Origin: Oscillospiraceae bacterium
GTDB lineage: Bacteria; Bacillota_A; Clostridia; Oscillospirales; Oscillospiraceae
DNA length: 64,000 nt
Direction: 5' to 3'
NCBI GenBank assembly: GCA_015067895.1
Contig: SVLP01000002.1
Location: 124,001-188,000, forward strand
A program made the position numbers and the translations under genes. Positions 16,014-24,721 of this stretch are shown piece by piece. Numbering within the stretch: the stretch's first letter is position 1; each line of letters begins with the position of its first letter. Under the pieces are notes generated by a model. The model was not told the DNA's origin. It was given only the letters and a program-made list of their open reading frames with translations, and made no database searches.

Positions 16014-17240
16014 TCAGAGCCGCTCCTCCTCCAGCTTATGGAGCCTGGCAGTGAGGATCTGGTGCTGTGCGATCAATCCGGCGGTCAGGAGAACACACAG
16101 GACGGTGAGGAGGATGGATTTGGGATCGGTCTTTTCCTTCTGCTGCGGCTCCTCCGACACCTCCGGCAGGGGTTCGTCTACGGTCAGGGTGACCTCCATG
16201 GTTTCCGCAAAGGTGTTGCCGTAGGCATCCTCGCAGGTGACGGTGACCGTACCGCTGTGGGTTCCGATGGAATCTGCGAAAGGCGTGAAGGTCAGCTGAG
16301 CCTGTTTGGTTTCACCGGGAGCCAGGGTACCGACGAGAACACTCTGGCCATTGGCGGCGGAGGTTTCCAGCTTCACCAGAATGTTGCTCAGCTCGCCCTT
16401 GCCCAGGTTCATCAGGGGCAGAGTCAGATTTCCCAGCTCGCCCGCGATGGCCGGGGGCAGTTGGGCATCGCCGTGCTCCAGCCGGATGGCCTGGGTCACC
16501 GGGACGGTGAAGGCTTCCTCCCATTTTGTTTCCGTTCCCAAAACGGCGCAGGAGAGGGTCACATTCAGGGTATGAACCCGGATGGCGGCATTGCCCAGCA
16601 CCGTCATTGGTACAGAAACGGTGACGGAGCCCCCGGGCAGGACTTCAGGAACGGGGAACCGGTCGGAGCCGGACATCAGCACCTCGCCGGTGGGATCGGT
16701 GATGGTGAGAACGCCGCCGATCATGGACAGGGTGGAGGTGGGATTGGTGATGGTCAGATTCAAACTTCCCTCAGTTCCCACATCCAGATCCCCGGTCACA
16801 TCGGAGAGGATCGGAGAGAGGGTCTCATGGCTTCCCCGGCCATCCCGGATGCGGATGGTGTAGGGGAGTGTTTCGGTCTTGCTGCCGCTTTTGAGGGTGA
16901 TGACGGCGGGATAGTCGCCGTTTCTGCGATCCTTTTGGAGATTCAGGGTCAGCTTCACGTGGTAGATGCCGTCCTTTTCCGTGACGGTAACTGCCTTGGG
17001 CTGGGAAGCCAGCAGGTAGACATTGGGATCAGTCAGGGCGATGGACACGCTGACTGGGCCTTCCAGCTCGGATTTGATGGGCAGATAGATGGTCATGGTG
17101 TTGTTTTTCACAGTCGGCTCATAGCCCTGATACCAGCTTTTCCCCATGCCGCTGATGGCAGTATACGGATCCACCTCCGCCGCCACGACCGGAGCGGCGA
17201 GAATCAAAATCGCAATAAGCAAACAAAGTAGTTTTCTCAT
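16014..17240 (-). CDS. Exported beta-sandwich protein with C-terminal membrane anchor
   Basis: The 408-residue protein has a signal peptide (MRKLLCLLIAILILAAP), a run of Ig/NEW3-like beta-sandwich repeats rich in Thr and Val (about 25-370, such as LNLTITNPTSTLS and LPLMNLGKGELSN), and a C-terminal transmembrane helix (SILLTVLCVLLTAGLIA) ending in a charged tail. It would sit outside the cell, anchored to the membrane. It starts 2 bases after the permease stop codon, so it is the last gene of the two-component/ABC operon and may be an accessory of that transporter. The family is not recognised with certainty. Confidence 0.7.
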   Translation of the reverse strand: MRKLLCLLIAILILAAPVVAAEVDPYTAISGMGKSWYQGYEPTVKNNTMTIYLPIKSELEGPVSVSIALTDPNVYLLASQPKAVTVTEKDGIYHVKLTLNLQKDRRNGDYPAVITLKSGSKTETLPYTIRIRDGRGSHETLSPILSDVTGDLDVGTEGSLNLTITNPTSTLSMIGGVLTITDPTGEVLMSGSDRFPVPEVLPGGSVTVSVPMTVLGNAAIRVHTLNVTLSCAVLGTETKWEEAFTVPVTQAIRLEHGDAQLPPAIAGELGNLTLPLMNLGKGELSNILVKLETSAANGQSVLVGTLAPGETKQAQLTFTPFADSIGTHSGTVTVTCEDAYGNTFAETMEVTLTVDEPLPEVSEEPQQKEKTDPKSILLTVLCVLLTAGLIAQHQILTARLHKLEEERL

Positions 17241-17242
17241 AA

Positions 17243-19981
17243 TCACAGCTCCCGGATGTTGTCGATGATGGATTTCTTCAGGATCTCCCGGATGCGCAGT
17301 CCCAGGATGAACCGACTCAGAGCCCAGCAGGCCGCCGCCACAGCGAGAGTAAGGCCGAGCACAGCCGCCCATTGGAGGATGTCGGCCAGCCGGATGCGGA
17401 AAAAGGGATTGCCGATGGCATCGATGACGGAGAAGATCCCGAACAGAATGTAAACGGCTCCTGCGATGCCCAGGCCACCGAAGATGGCGGCATTCAGCTG
17501 GCCGGAGTAGCAGCCGAGGATGGCTTTTTCATCTGCGCCCACGGCCCGGAGCATACCGATGGTGCGGCCCTCGTTGTGGAGCTGCCGGGTCACGGAGGAG
17601 ACGATCATGCCCACCGCCACGGAGAAGAAGACGAGGATGATGCAAAGGAACATGACCAGCATCCGCTGATTATCCTGGACGCTCTTTCGCTGCTCCGCCG
17701 CCTGATTGTCCAGGGTATAGCCGCCGGTACGCCGCAGGATGGCGCTGAGCTGCCGTTCCAGGGCTTCCTCCTGTTGAAGGGTCAGCTCGTCGGTGTAGAC
17801 GGAGACGGTGTGCAGCTCCTCCATCCGCAGGCCCATGGCCTCCAGACCCCGCTCCGTGGTGATGATGGCGGTGATGCTCCAAAGCCAATGGAGCTTTTCC
17901 GGCAGCTCCTTGAGGATGCCGCCCACCTGTACGGCTTTGTCGTTCCGGATCACTGCCGCTTCTTCCCCGGTGCGGTAAAGCTGGGTCATATTCAGCGTCT
18001 GCCCCCCATGGAAGCAGTCATTTTTCGCTGAGATGGACACATGGCCCTCATAGGGATCGCTTTCCAGCTCTTCCAGAGAGGTGAAGAAGGAGTAGCTGCC
18101 GTGTTCGTGCTGCTTCACCCAGATATCCGGCGCATAGACCAGAACGGTAGAGCCTGAGTCCAGGGCAGCGGCATCGATGCTGCCCTCGCTTAAGTATTCC
18201 GCCAGGGCATCCAGATTGGCTCTGGTGGGGTCGATAGTGATGATGGCAGTTTGGTAGGCCTCGCCCGCAAAGCCGTAGGTCTCCTTGAATTCCAGATATT
18301 CCGCCCGATCCTTGTCCCGGTAATCCACATACCACCAGCTGTTCTCGCCGAGGGCTGCCATGGCTTCGGCGAAGGCGGCATCGTCCAGCATTCCATACTG
18401 CTCCTGCATCGTATGGAGCCTGGCATAGCTGGGGGCATGCTCCAGCTCCACATAGACGGGCAGCTCCCGCTCCAGCTCGATGGATTCCACATGGTCAAGG
18501 CTTCTGATCTGACGGATGCTCTGGGAGCTTATGGGCTCCCGCGCATAAGTCTGGACATAGACACCCATCGAGGTTTCGTTATCGGCAATGCGGAAGGTGG
18601 GGAAGTCCTGCATGGCATAAAAGCGGAAGCTGGCAATGAGACTGCACAGAAGGGCACAGCACACCAGCATCAGCCCGATCAGAAAGCTGGTGCCCAGCTG
18701 CCGGGTGGGGTTCAGCCGTACCTGCCGGGCTGCCATGAGCCGGTGTGCGGAGAAGATGGTCTTGGACTTGACCTTTTTGCTCCGGCGGAGCATCCGGGTG
18801 TCCCGGATGACGCTCATGGGCATCAGCTTGGAGGCCCGCACGAGAGGCAGATAGCCGGAGAGCAGAATGGTGATGACGGAAAAGAGAATGATGGGCAGGA
18901 TCAGCCAGAGCCGCAGACCGAAGCGGACCAACTTTGGCATCATCAGCGACAAAATCCAAACGGCTGCGCATCCAGCGAGAATGGCGACAGGGGAGACGAG
19001 TAGGGCCAGGATCAGATTCTCCCGTCCGAACATACGCCGAATCTGGCGGCGCGTTGCACCCACCGCCCGCAGGACGCCGATCTCCTCCCGCCGTTTGGAC
19101 AGTACGCCCTCCATGGCACCGGAGATGCCGATGCCGCAGCTGAGGAGCAGGGCCCCGGCCAGGGCGGCTGCCATGGAGATCATGTCCATCAGCTCCCGGT
19201 CGGCCCAGAACATTTCGCCTGCGCTGTAGGTGGAGGTCTGCTTGCCCGTAATGGTCAGGCCATACATGGACGTCACCAGCTCCGGGCGCATATAGCGCTC
19301 CCAGAACCGGCCCAGGGCAGTGCCCAGGGAAACGCCCGCTTGCAGACCCATCACCCGATGGATGCCCACCCGACCTGTGGCAAAGGCGGGCTCCGTCTCG
19401 CAGGTAATGATGGCGGGGAACTGGTTCACTCCGGGCTTGTCCACCACATCCAGATGCTGGCTCTTTTCCGGCAGGAAGCCCACGATGGTGAAGGTGCGTT
19501 TCTTTGCCACACCGTCCACGGGGATGATGGAAAGCTCCAGCGTGTCTCCGATGACTTTTTCCAGCTCCAGAACCTCCAATGCGGAGGGTTCCAGCGCAAT
19601 CTCTCCGGGATTTTCCGGGAGCCGTCCGGCAGTGGGGGAGAGGCACAGCAGCTCTGCGCCGATGGCATCGTAATAGCCCAGGTGCAGACTGCTTCCCTCC
19701 ACGGAACCGGTCACATAGGCATGACCCAGCCGTTCGAAGGAACCCAGCTCCATGAGCTTTTCGTCGTTCAGAAGCTCATTGTCCAGCACCACCATATCCA
19801 CGGTTCCGACCTTTTCCTGCCGGTTATAAAGCTGGGCGTTGACGATGCCGAAGACGCCCAGCACGAAGGTGGAGATCAGAAAAATCGACAGAAATACGCC
19901 GATGGCCAGGCTCAGGTAGCCGCGCTTGTTGGCCTTGAGCCGGGCAGAGGCCATGCCCGAATAGGTCAGCATTTTCATCAT
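17243..19981 (-). CDS. FtsX/MacB-like ABC transporter permease
   Basis: The 912-residue protein has the layout of large permeases of the LolE/MacB/BceB superfamily: an N-terminal transmembrane helix, an extracellular domain, three helices around residues 260-380 with the FtsX pattern LSKRREEIGVLRAVGATR, another helix near 430, a second extracellular domain, and three C-terminal helices with GRTIGMLRAVGADE. The start overlaps the ATPase stop as ATGA. With the ATPase and the adjacent two-component genes it resembles peptide-antibiotic sensing and resistance modules, or a machine acting on cell-envelope substrates. The duplicated FtsX core is typical of the family. Confidence 0.88.
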   Translation of the reverse strand: MMKMLTYSGMASARLKANKRGYLSLAIGVFLSIFLISTFVLGVFGIVNAQLYNRQEKVGTVDMVVLDNELLNDEKLMELGSFERLGHAYVTGSVEGSSLHLGYYDAIGAELLCLSPTAGRLPENPGEIALEPSALEVLELEKVIGDTLELSIIPVDGVAKKRTFTIVGFLPEKSQHLDVVDKPGVNQFPAIITCETEPAFATGRVGIHRVMGLQAGVSLGTALGRFWERYMRPELVTSMYGLTITGKQTSTYSAGEMFWADRELMDMISMAAALAGALLLSCGIGISGAMEGVLSKRREEIGVLRAVGATRRQIRRMFGRENLILALLVSPVAILAGCAAVWILSLMMPKLVRFGLRLWLILPIILFSVITILLSGYLPLVRASKLMPMSVIRDTRMLRRSKKVKSKTIFSAHRLMAARQVRLNPTRQLGTSFLIGLMLVCCALLCSLIASFRFYAMQDFPTFRIADNETSMGVYVQTYAREPISSQSIRQIRSLDHVESIELERELPVYVELEHAPSYARLHTMQEQYGMLDDAAFAEAMAALGENSWWYVDYRDKDRAEYLEFKETYGFAGEAYQTAIITIDPTRANLDALAEYLSEGSIDAAALDSGSTVLVYAPDIWVKQHEHGSYSFFTSLEELESDPYEGHVSISAKNDCFHGGQTLNMTQLYRTGEEAAVIRNDKAVQVGGILKELPEKLHWLWSITAIITTERGLEAMGLRMEELHTVSVYTDELTLQQEEALERQLSAILRRTGGYTLDNQAAEQRKSVQDNQRMLVMFLCIILVFFSVAVGMIVSSVTRQLHNEGRTIGMLRAVGADEKAILGCYSGQLNAAIFGGLGIAGAVYILFGIFSVIDAIGNPFFRIRLADILQWAAVLGLTLAVAAACWALSRFILGLRIREILKKSIIDNIREL

Positions 19982-20664
19982 GCCACCCCGCTGTCGTGCT
20001 CGATCTGTCCGTCCCGGAGCCGGATGATCCGGTCTGCCTGCTCGGCAACGGTCATGTCGTGGGTGACCAGCACCAGCGTGATGCCCAGCTCCCGGCTGAC
20101 CGTCCGCAGGAGGGTCAGCACCTCCCGGCCTGCCTTGCCGTCCAGATTGCCCGTGGGCTCGTCGGCAAAGAGGATGGCGGGCTTGTTGGAGAGAGCCCGG
20201 GCGATGGAGAACCGCTGCTGCTGGCCGCCGGACATGGCCCCGGGCAGGTGGGACAGCCGGTCACCGATGCCCAGCATCTCCACCAGTCGGTTCAGGTACG
20301 CTTCGTCAGGCTTCTTGGAGTCGAGCATGATGGGCAGGAGCATATTCTCCCAGCCCGTCAGCTCCTTGACGAGATTGTAGCTCTGGAACACGAAGCCGAA
20401 GCGCCGCCGCCGGAGGACGGAGAGCTGGTTGTCGTTGTACTTGTACAGCTCCTTGTCCCGGTAGTGGACGGTGCCGTGGGTGGGCTTGTCCAGACCGCTG
20501 AGCAGGTGCAGCAGCGTGGACTTGCCGCTGCCGCTGGGGCCGGTGATGGCCACGAAGCTGCCCTCCTGAAGGGAGAGAGATACGTCATTCAGGGCGTACA
20601 CGGCGGATTCACCGGTCTGATAGATCTTACTGAGGTTGGTTGCTTTCAAGATTTCCATAGTCAT
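19978..20664 (-). CDS. ABC transporter ATP-binding protein (MacB/LolD type)
   Basis: The 228-residue ATPase has Walker A GPSGSGKST, Q-loop FVFQSYNLV, signature MSGGQQQRF, Walker B ILFADEPTGNLD and the switch His in LVTHD. DEPTGNLD is characteristic of the LolD/MacB/BceA group that partners FtsX-like permeases, as encoded by the next gene. ATG 20664 has AGGAGG just upstream on the minus strand. A palindrome 55 bases upstream of the start suggests direct control by the neighbouring response regulator. Confidence 0.93.
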   Translation of the reverse strand: MTMEILKATNLSKIYQTGESAVYALNDVSLSLQEGSFVAITGPSGSGKSTLLHLLSGLDKPTHGTVHYRDKELYKYNDNQLSVLRRRRFGFVFQSYNLVKELTGWENMLLPIMLDSKKPDEAYLNRLVEMLGIGDRLSHLPGAMSGGQQQRFSIARALSNKPAILFADEPTGNLDGKAGREVLTLLRTVSRELGITLVLVTHDMTVAEQADRIIRLRDGQIEHDSGVA

Positions 20665-20718
20665 TCCTCCTTATGGGTCTATCGTAACAGACGAATCTTG
20701 CTTGTATCTTACTTTTGG

Positions 20719-20734
20719 CTTACGATTTCGTAAG
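20719..20734. promoter_or_regulatory. Palindromic operator upstream of the ABC genes
   Basis: CTTACGATTTCGTAAG is a 16-bp inverted repeat (CTTACG, 4-base spacer, CGTAAG) overlapping the end of the kinase gene. A near-identical copy sits upstream of the response regulator gene at 22297-22312. It is a likely binding site of that regulator and marks an internal promoter for the ATPase/permease genes. Confidence 0.65.
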
Positions 20735-21589
20735 ATTTCGGTCCAGCATGGGCATGGAGATGGTCATGCGAAGACCCCTGCTGCCGTTTTCAGCTGTGAT
20801 GGTGCCGTGGTGACGGGTGACGATTTCCTTCACGATGGCAAGTCCGATGCCTACGCCGCCGCTCTTTTGTCCCTCAGCCCGGTAGAACCGGTCAAAAAGC
20901 CTGGGAAGCTCCGCAGGGGAGACACCGCCCCCGTCGTCCTCGATGGAGCAGAAAAAGGCCGCCTCCGTCCGCTCCAGCTTTACATGGATCTGCGAGCTGC
21001 AATGCTCGCAGGCATTTTTCAGCAGATTCCCGAATGCTTCCCCCAACCATTTTTCATCACAGCGGATGATGGCCGAGCCGGAGACGGTGAGGGATTTCCC
21101 GGGAAACATGGGTGCGATGCTCTGCCACTGTTCCCGAAGAATGACTTCCGCATCGGAGGTCTCAAAGGTAAATGCATACCCATCGGCACAGAGCCGCTCC
21201 AACCGAAGCAGGGCCTGGATGAGTGTCTCCATCCGCTGGATCTGGGCAAGGCACTCCTCGGCATGGGGCGCGTCGTCCAGCTCCGTGTAGAGCCGGAGCG
21301 TGGTCAAAGGCGTTTTGAGCTGGTGGGAGATGTCGGCGGTGAGATTGCTTGTCCGGGCGCACTCCTGGGCGTAAAGCTCCCGCTGACGTTCCAGTGCCTG
21401 CTGGGTGTCCGAGATGGCATTTTGCAGTCGGGCAAGATTGTCTTCTTCCAATGCCACATCCAGCATGGGGCCATTCCCGGAAAGATGATCCTCCATCCGC
21501 TCCGCAAGCGCTCGAATTCGCCGCTCCCGCCGCCAGTCCCGGAACAACAGGATCAGGCACAGAAGCGACAGGGCGATCAGTCCACCCAT
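20720..21589 (-). CDS. Sensor histidine kinase
   Basis: The 289-residue kinase has one clear N-terminal transmembrane segment (LIALSLLCLILLF) and almost no extracellular sensor. The dimerisation/phosphoacceptor region has DISHQLKTPL (H89), and the ATPase domain has NLLKNACEH as N-box, EDDGGGVS and GVGIGLAIV as glycine boxes. Kinases with so little sensor usually take their signal from a partner such as the adjacent FtsX-type transporter. The start lies within the last codons of the response regulator gene, which implies translational coupling. The signal is unknown. Confidence 0.9.
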   Translation of the reverse strand: MGGLIALSLLCLILLFRDWRRERRIRALAERMEDHLSGNGPMLDVALEEDNLARLQNAISDTQQALERQRELYAQECARTSNLTADISHQLKTPLTTLRLYTELDDAPHAEECLAQIQRMETLIQALLRLERLCADGYAFTFETSDAEVILREQWQSIAPMFPGKSLTVSGSAIIRCDEKWLGEAFGNLLKNACEHCSSQIHVKLERTEAAFFCSIEDDGGGVSPAELPRLFDRFYRAEGQKSGGVGIGLAIVKEIVTRHHGTITAENGSRGLRMTISMPMLDRNLTKS

Positions 21590-22227
21590 TGATACCCCAC
21601 CCCCCGGACAGTTTTGATATGGGCCGCACCCACCTTTTCCCGAAGACGGCTCACGTGGACGGACAGGGTATTGTCGTCTATGAACCGACTGTCCGTGTCC
21701 CAGAGACTCTCCAGCAGGGCCGAACGGGTCAGGATGCTCCGGGTGGACAGGAGCTTGCTCAAGATTTTATATTCGGTCAAGGTCAGGATCAGGCTTTCCC
21801 CATCCCGGCTGGCCTGAAGACGGGACTTGTCCAGGGTGATGCCGCTGCGGCAGATCACCGTTTCCGCAGTATTCCGTCCCCGGAGCAGCACCCGGATGCG
21901 GCTGAGCAGCTCCTGCATCCGGAAGGGCTTGGTCACATAGTCATTGCCGCCGGCATCCAGCCCCCGGACGATGTCCAGCTCCTCGTCCCTGGCGGTCAGA
22001 AACAGGATGGGGGTCTGCACCCCCTCACTCCGCCAGAGCTTACACAGGGACACACCATCCCCGTCCGGCAGCCCCACATCCAGCATCACCAGATCGATGG
22101 CTCTGTCCAGCGCTTCACGGGCCTCCCGGAAATTGGCGGCCTTCTTCACTTCATAGCCCTCCCGCAGCAGCAGTTCCTCCAGAGCAGCTCGCAGGGCAGG
22201 ATCGTCCTCCACAAGAAGAATCTTCAT
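21577..22227 (-). CDS. OmpR-family response regulator
   Basis: The 216-residue protein has a receiver domain (acidic pocket VEDD, phospho-acceptor D50 in LVMLDVGLPDG, K in VTKPF) and a C-terminal winged helix ending TVRGVGYQW, typical of OmpR/PhoB proteins. It is the first gene of the leftward operon and overlaps the kinase start. The two 16-bp palindromes in front of this gene and of the ABC ATPase gene are its probable targets, giving autoregulation plus induction of the transporter. Confidence 0.93.
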   Translation of the reverse strand: MKILLVEDDPALRAALEELLLREGYEVKKAANFREAREALDRAIDLVMLDVGLPDGDGVSLCKLWRSEGVQTPILFLTARDEELDIVRGLDAGGNDYVTKPFRMQELLSRIRVLLRGRNTAETVICRSGITLDKSRLQASRDGESLILTLTEYKILSKLLSTRSILTRSALLESLWDTDSRFIDDNTLSVHVSRLREKVGAAHIKTVRGVGYQWVD

Positions 22228-22252
22228 GATCGTTCCTCCTTTCTTTCAGACG

Positions 22253-22281
22253 ATGATAGCATAGCTTCCGCCCTCTTTCAA
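22253..22281 (-). promoter_or_regulatory. Promoter of the response regulator operon
   Basis: On the minus strand TTGAAA (22281-22276) and TATCAT (22258-22253) are 17 bases apart, about 25 bases before the start codon. The palindromic operator sits 15 bases upstream of the -35 box, a typical activator position. Confidence 0.65.
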
Positions 22282-22296
22282 CGAAATGGGGAAAAG

Positions 22297-22312
22297 CTTA
22301 CGAAATCTTAAG
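22297..22312. promoter_or_regulatory. Palindromic operator upstream of the response regulator
   Basis: CTTACGAAATCTTAAG matches the 16-bp palindrome at 20719-20734 in both outer half-sites except one base. It is placed just upstream of the operon promoter, so autoregulation by the OmpR-type regulator is likely. Confidence 0.6.
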
Positions 22313-22404
22313 ATTTGAATATATCATGAGGCCCCGGAGGGGAATGGCGGCGGGCTGGGGAGACAGCGTATCCTGCCTCGTCCAGCTCCTTCGAGCATTT
22401 GTTG

Positions 22405-22433
22405 TTTTCAATGTTTCTGTTTTTTGCTATGAT
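22405..22433 (+). promoter_or_regulatory. Possible promoter of the sigma factor operon
   Basis: TTTTCA (22405-22410) and TATGAT (22428-22433) are 17 bases apart, about 70 bases before the sigma factor start. The -35 match is poor; if the sigma factor regulates itself, its own site could overlap here but was not identified. Confidence 0.35.
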
Positions 22434-22500
22434 AGATGTAACCTTTTGATGATCGTTTCCATCATACAAGGTGAGGACAAAACTCCGGAGGTGAACCTCA

Positions 22501-23055
22501 ATGACCGACCCTCAGATCATCGCGCTGTTCTGGGACAGAAATGAAGACGCGATCCGGGAAACGGACACAGCCTACGGCCGTAGGCTGTATGTCATGTCTG
22601 ACAGGATCCTCCATTCCGCCCAGGATGCAGAGGAAAGCGTGAGCGATACCTATATGCGCGCCTGGGAGACGATCCCGCCACAGAAGCCCAATTATTTCTT
22701 CGCCTATCTGTCGAAGATTTGCAGGAACTTCTCCCTGATGCGGCTGGAATGGAACAATGCAGCCAAGCGAAATGCCCAAATCGTCGAGCTGACAAAGGAG
22801 CTGGAATCCTGCATCCCGGATCCAGCCTGCGAACGAACGCTGGAAGCGGAGGAGCTTGGATGGCTCCTGGATCAGTTTCTGGAGGGGCTGTCCCTTCAAA
22901 GCCGCCTGATTTTTCTGCGCCGCTACTGGTTCTCGGACTCCGTCCGGGAGATCGCACAGCGCTATGGCATCACAGAAAGCAAGGTCAAGACACAGCTCCA
23001 TCGGACGCGGAAGAAGCTGCAGCTGTTTCTGGAAAAGGAGGGGATCTGCGTATGA
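22501..23055 (+). CDS. ECF-type RNA polymerase sigma factor
   Basis: The 184-residue protein has a sigma-70 region 2 (about residues 20-85, DAEESVSDTYMRAWETIP) and a region 4 helix-turn-helix (about 120-175, SVREIAQRYGITESKVKTQLHRTRKKL), with no region 1 or 3. Such factors redirect RNA polymerase to a small stress or envelope regulon. GGAGGTG lies 8 bases before ATG 22501. The stop codon overlaps the start of the next gene as ATGA, so the next protein is the probable partner or regulator. The regulon is unknown; the SLH gene two positions downstream may belong to it. Confidence 0.92.
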   Translation: MTDPQIIALFWDRNEDAIRETDTAYGRRLYVMSDRILHSAQDAEESVSDTYMRAWETIPPQKPNYFFAYLSKICRNFSLMRLEWNNAAKRNAQIVELTKELESCIPDPACERTLEAEELGWLLDQFLEGLSLQSRLIFLRRYWFSDSVREIAQRYGITESKVKTQLHRTRKKLQLFLEKEGICV

Positions 23056-23567
23056 CCGGAAAAGACCTCCTTGTGGGCTTGAGCTGCATCGATGAGCGGT
23101 TCATCGATGAGGCTGAACACAGCAGACCCTCCATGGCTTTTCCGTGGCTGCGGATCGCATCTCTGGCCGCCTGTCTGTGCCTGATCCTGCTGTGCGTCCA
23201 GCCCCTGATGAGCGCTCCCCAGGGAACGACCCCACCGACCACTCTGCCCCATTACCTGCCGGAAGGCTTCCCGGAGGTGGTCGTGTATGTGCAGGAGATG
23301 ACCGACGACGGCTTTACCGGAACGGTCGCGGAGCTGGTGATGCCCGGCCTTTTTGAGCTCGGCGCGGAGCTGAAGGTGGTATTCGAAGCGGATGCCTGGT
23401 TCGAAAAGGCTGACGGCACTTCCGGCACCGTTGCAGAGCAGCGGCCGGACTTCTCAGGCTGCTATGTGCTGGTCATATGTACCGAATGCGGCCAGAATGC
23501 AGCGACCATCACGGTCGACACGATCTGGGAGGTACCGCCCCCGGAACACGCACCTCAGAAAGGATGA
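23052..23567 (+). CDS. Single-pass membrane protein, possible anti-sigma factor
   Basis: The 171-residue protein has a short cytoplasmic N-terminus (about 35 residues), one transmembrane helix (LRIASLAACLCLILLCVQPL) and an extracellular part of about 110 residues with predicted beta structure. Its start overlaps the sigma factor stop (ATGA), the arrangement typical of sigma/anti-sigma pairs. It lacks the zinc-binding His-x3-Cys-x2-Cys motif of ZAS anti-sigma proteins, so the role is inferred only from position and topology. No known family was recognised. Confidence 0.6.
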   Translation: MTGKDLLVGLSCIDERFIDEAEHSRPSMAFPWLRIASLAACLCLILLCVQPLMSAPQGTTPPTTLPHYLPEGFPEVVVYVQEMTDDGFTGTVAELVMPGLFELGAELKVVFEADAWFEKADGTSGTVAEQRPDFSGCYVLVICTECGQNAATITVDTIWEVPPPEHAPQKG

Positions 23568-23572
23568 TTAAA

Positions 23573-24511
23573 ATGAAGAAACGAATGATCGCTCTGCTGC
23601 TCTCCGCCACAATGCTTCTTTTCGTGCTTGCGCCGAAGGTCAGCGCAGCCCAGGACGCACCCTACGCGGACGTTTCCATCGGCCAGTGGTATTTCCAGAG
23701 TGTCACATTTTGTACGGAGCTGGGCCTGATGAACGGCATCGGACAGCGTCAGTTTGCCCCCGCCGAAAGCATCAACCGGGCCATGTTCGTAACGATCCTG
23801 CACCGGCTGGCCGGTGCTCCGGATGCTGCCCCCAGCGGCTTCACCGATGTCCCCTCCGGGAGCTTTTACGCCAGGGCCGTGGACTGGGCCGCAGAGCAGG
23901 GGATCGTCAACGGTACCGGTGAAACCACGTTCTCTCCGGAACGGAGCATCCTCCGTCAGGACATGGCCTGTATGCTGGCCCGGTACCTGATCCACATTGA
24001 TGCGGATATTCTCCGGGGAGATGCTTGCGAGCAGGCTTTTCTGGATATAGACCTTGTCTCCGACTACGCCAGGGAGTCTGTGGAGGTAATGCGCCGCACG
24101 GGACTGTTTCAGGGTGATGAAGCGTCCAATTTCCGCCCGCTGGATACTGCCAACCGGGCCGAGGCCGCGACGCTCTTCACCCGCCTGGCCCTGGCCATGG
24201 GGATCGTTCCCCGGCAGGCCCTTCTGGAAACCGAAGGTGAAGCCCATACCCTTTCCGTGGAGGACACCATTTGGCTGTACAATAAGCTGACGGGCATGTC
24301 CTGGGAGGCGGGTATGTATGCAGAATATGTCCCCACCCACACTCTGATCCTTTGGAACGGCGAATACCGCTTCTATCTTCCCGACGGGGATTTCTATAAC
24401 GGCATCAACTATGTCTGCGGTGATGCCTACTTTGGCAGCCATCGGCTCGAACCGACTTTGCTGCAGCTCATTTACGAGCGTTTCGCAGACGATCTATTGA
24501 CGAACCGCTGA
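23573..24511 (+). CDS. Secreted S-layer homology (SLH) domain protein
   Basis: The 312-residue protein has a signal peptide (MKKRMIALLLSATMLLFVLAP, cleaved near VSA-AQD) and three SLH-type domains (about 25-80, 85-145 and 155-215: YADVSIGQWYFQSVTF, FTDVPSGSFYARAVDW, FLDIDLVSDYARESVEV), followed by an unassigned C-terminal domain of about 90 residues. SLH triplets bind pyruvylated secondary cell-wall polymer, so it should be non-covalently wall-bound. AAAGG is well placed for ATG 23573; an ATG at 23564 overlaps the preceding stop and has no room for a ribosome site. It is third in the sigma factor operon. The function of the C-terminal part is unknown. Confidence 0.88.
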   Translation: MKKRMIALLLSATMLLFVLAPKVSAAQDAPYADVSIGQWYFQSVTFCTELGLMNGIGQRQFAPAESINRAMFVTILHRLAGAPDAAPSGFTDVPSGSFYARAVDWAAEQGIVNGTGETTFSPERSILRQDMACMLARYLIHIDADILRGDACEQAFLDIDLVSDYARESVEVMRRTGLFQGDEASNFRPLDTANRAEAATLFTRLALAMGIVPRQALLETEGEAHTLSVEDTIWLYNKLTGMSWEAGMYAEYVPTHTLILWNGEYRFYLPDGDFYNGINYVCGDAYFGSHRLEPTLLQLIYERFADDLLTNR

Positions 24512-24552
24512 TCCTGGCCGGTGGCAAAATTCCGGCCGGAACCCGCTGAAAA

Positions 24553-24588
24553 ACGGGGCTGTAAAGACCTATGCGTTTTTACAGCCCC
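24553..24588 (-). terminator. Leftward terminator near the element's left border
   Basis: GGGGCTGTAAA (24555-24565) pairs with TTTACAGCCCC (24578-24588). On the minus strand the stem is followed by GTTTTTC, a good T-run; on the plus strand only ATTTCCTTT follows. It therefore ends a leftward transcript better than the rightward SLH operon, which has its own weaker GGCCGG hairpin near 24515-24540. Confidence 0.7.
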
Positions 24589-24595
24589 ATTTCCT

Positions 24596-24721
24596 TTACA
24601 GATCGATGGCCGGGTTCATACAGTAGACATTGCGCTGATTCAGCTTCCGCCGCAAGAGCTCCACGGCTTCGCCAGAACAGTCAACGTGAAGCATCACAGA
24701 AAGTGCCACCAACAACCACTA
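24596..24721 (-). pseudogene. Possible 3' remnant of a leftward host gene
   Basis: The minus-strand frame is open from just after a TAG near 24722 to the TAA at 24596-24598 and ends directly before the strong leftward terminator. It encodes about 40 residues including HVDCSGEAVELLRRKLNQRN near its end. An ATG at 24694 could start a 32-residue peptide, but it has no convincing ribosome site. The arrangement fits the tail of a chromosomal gene cut by insertion of the conjugative element. The protein was not recognised, and a small intact gene is the alternative. Confidence 0.35.
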
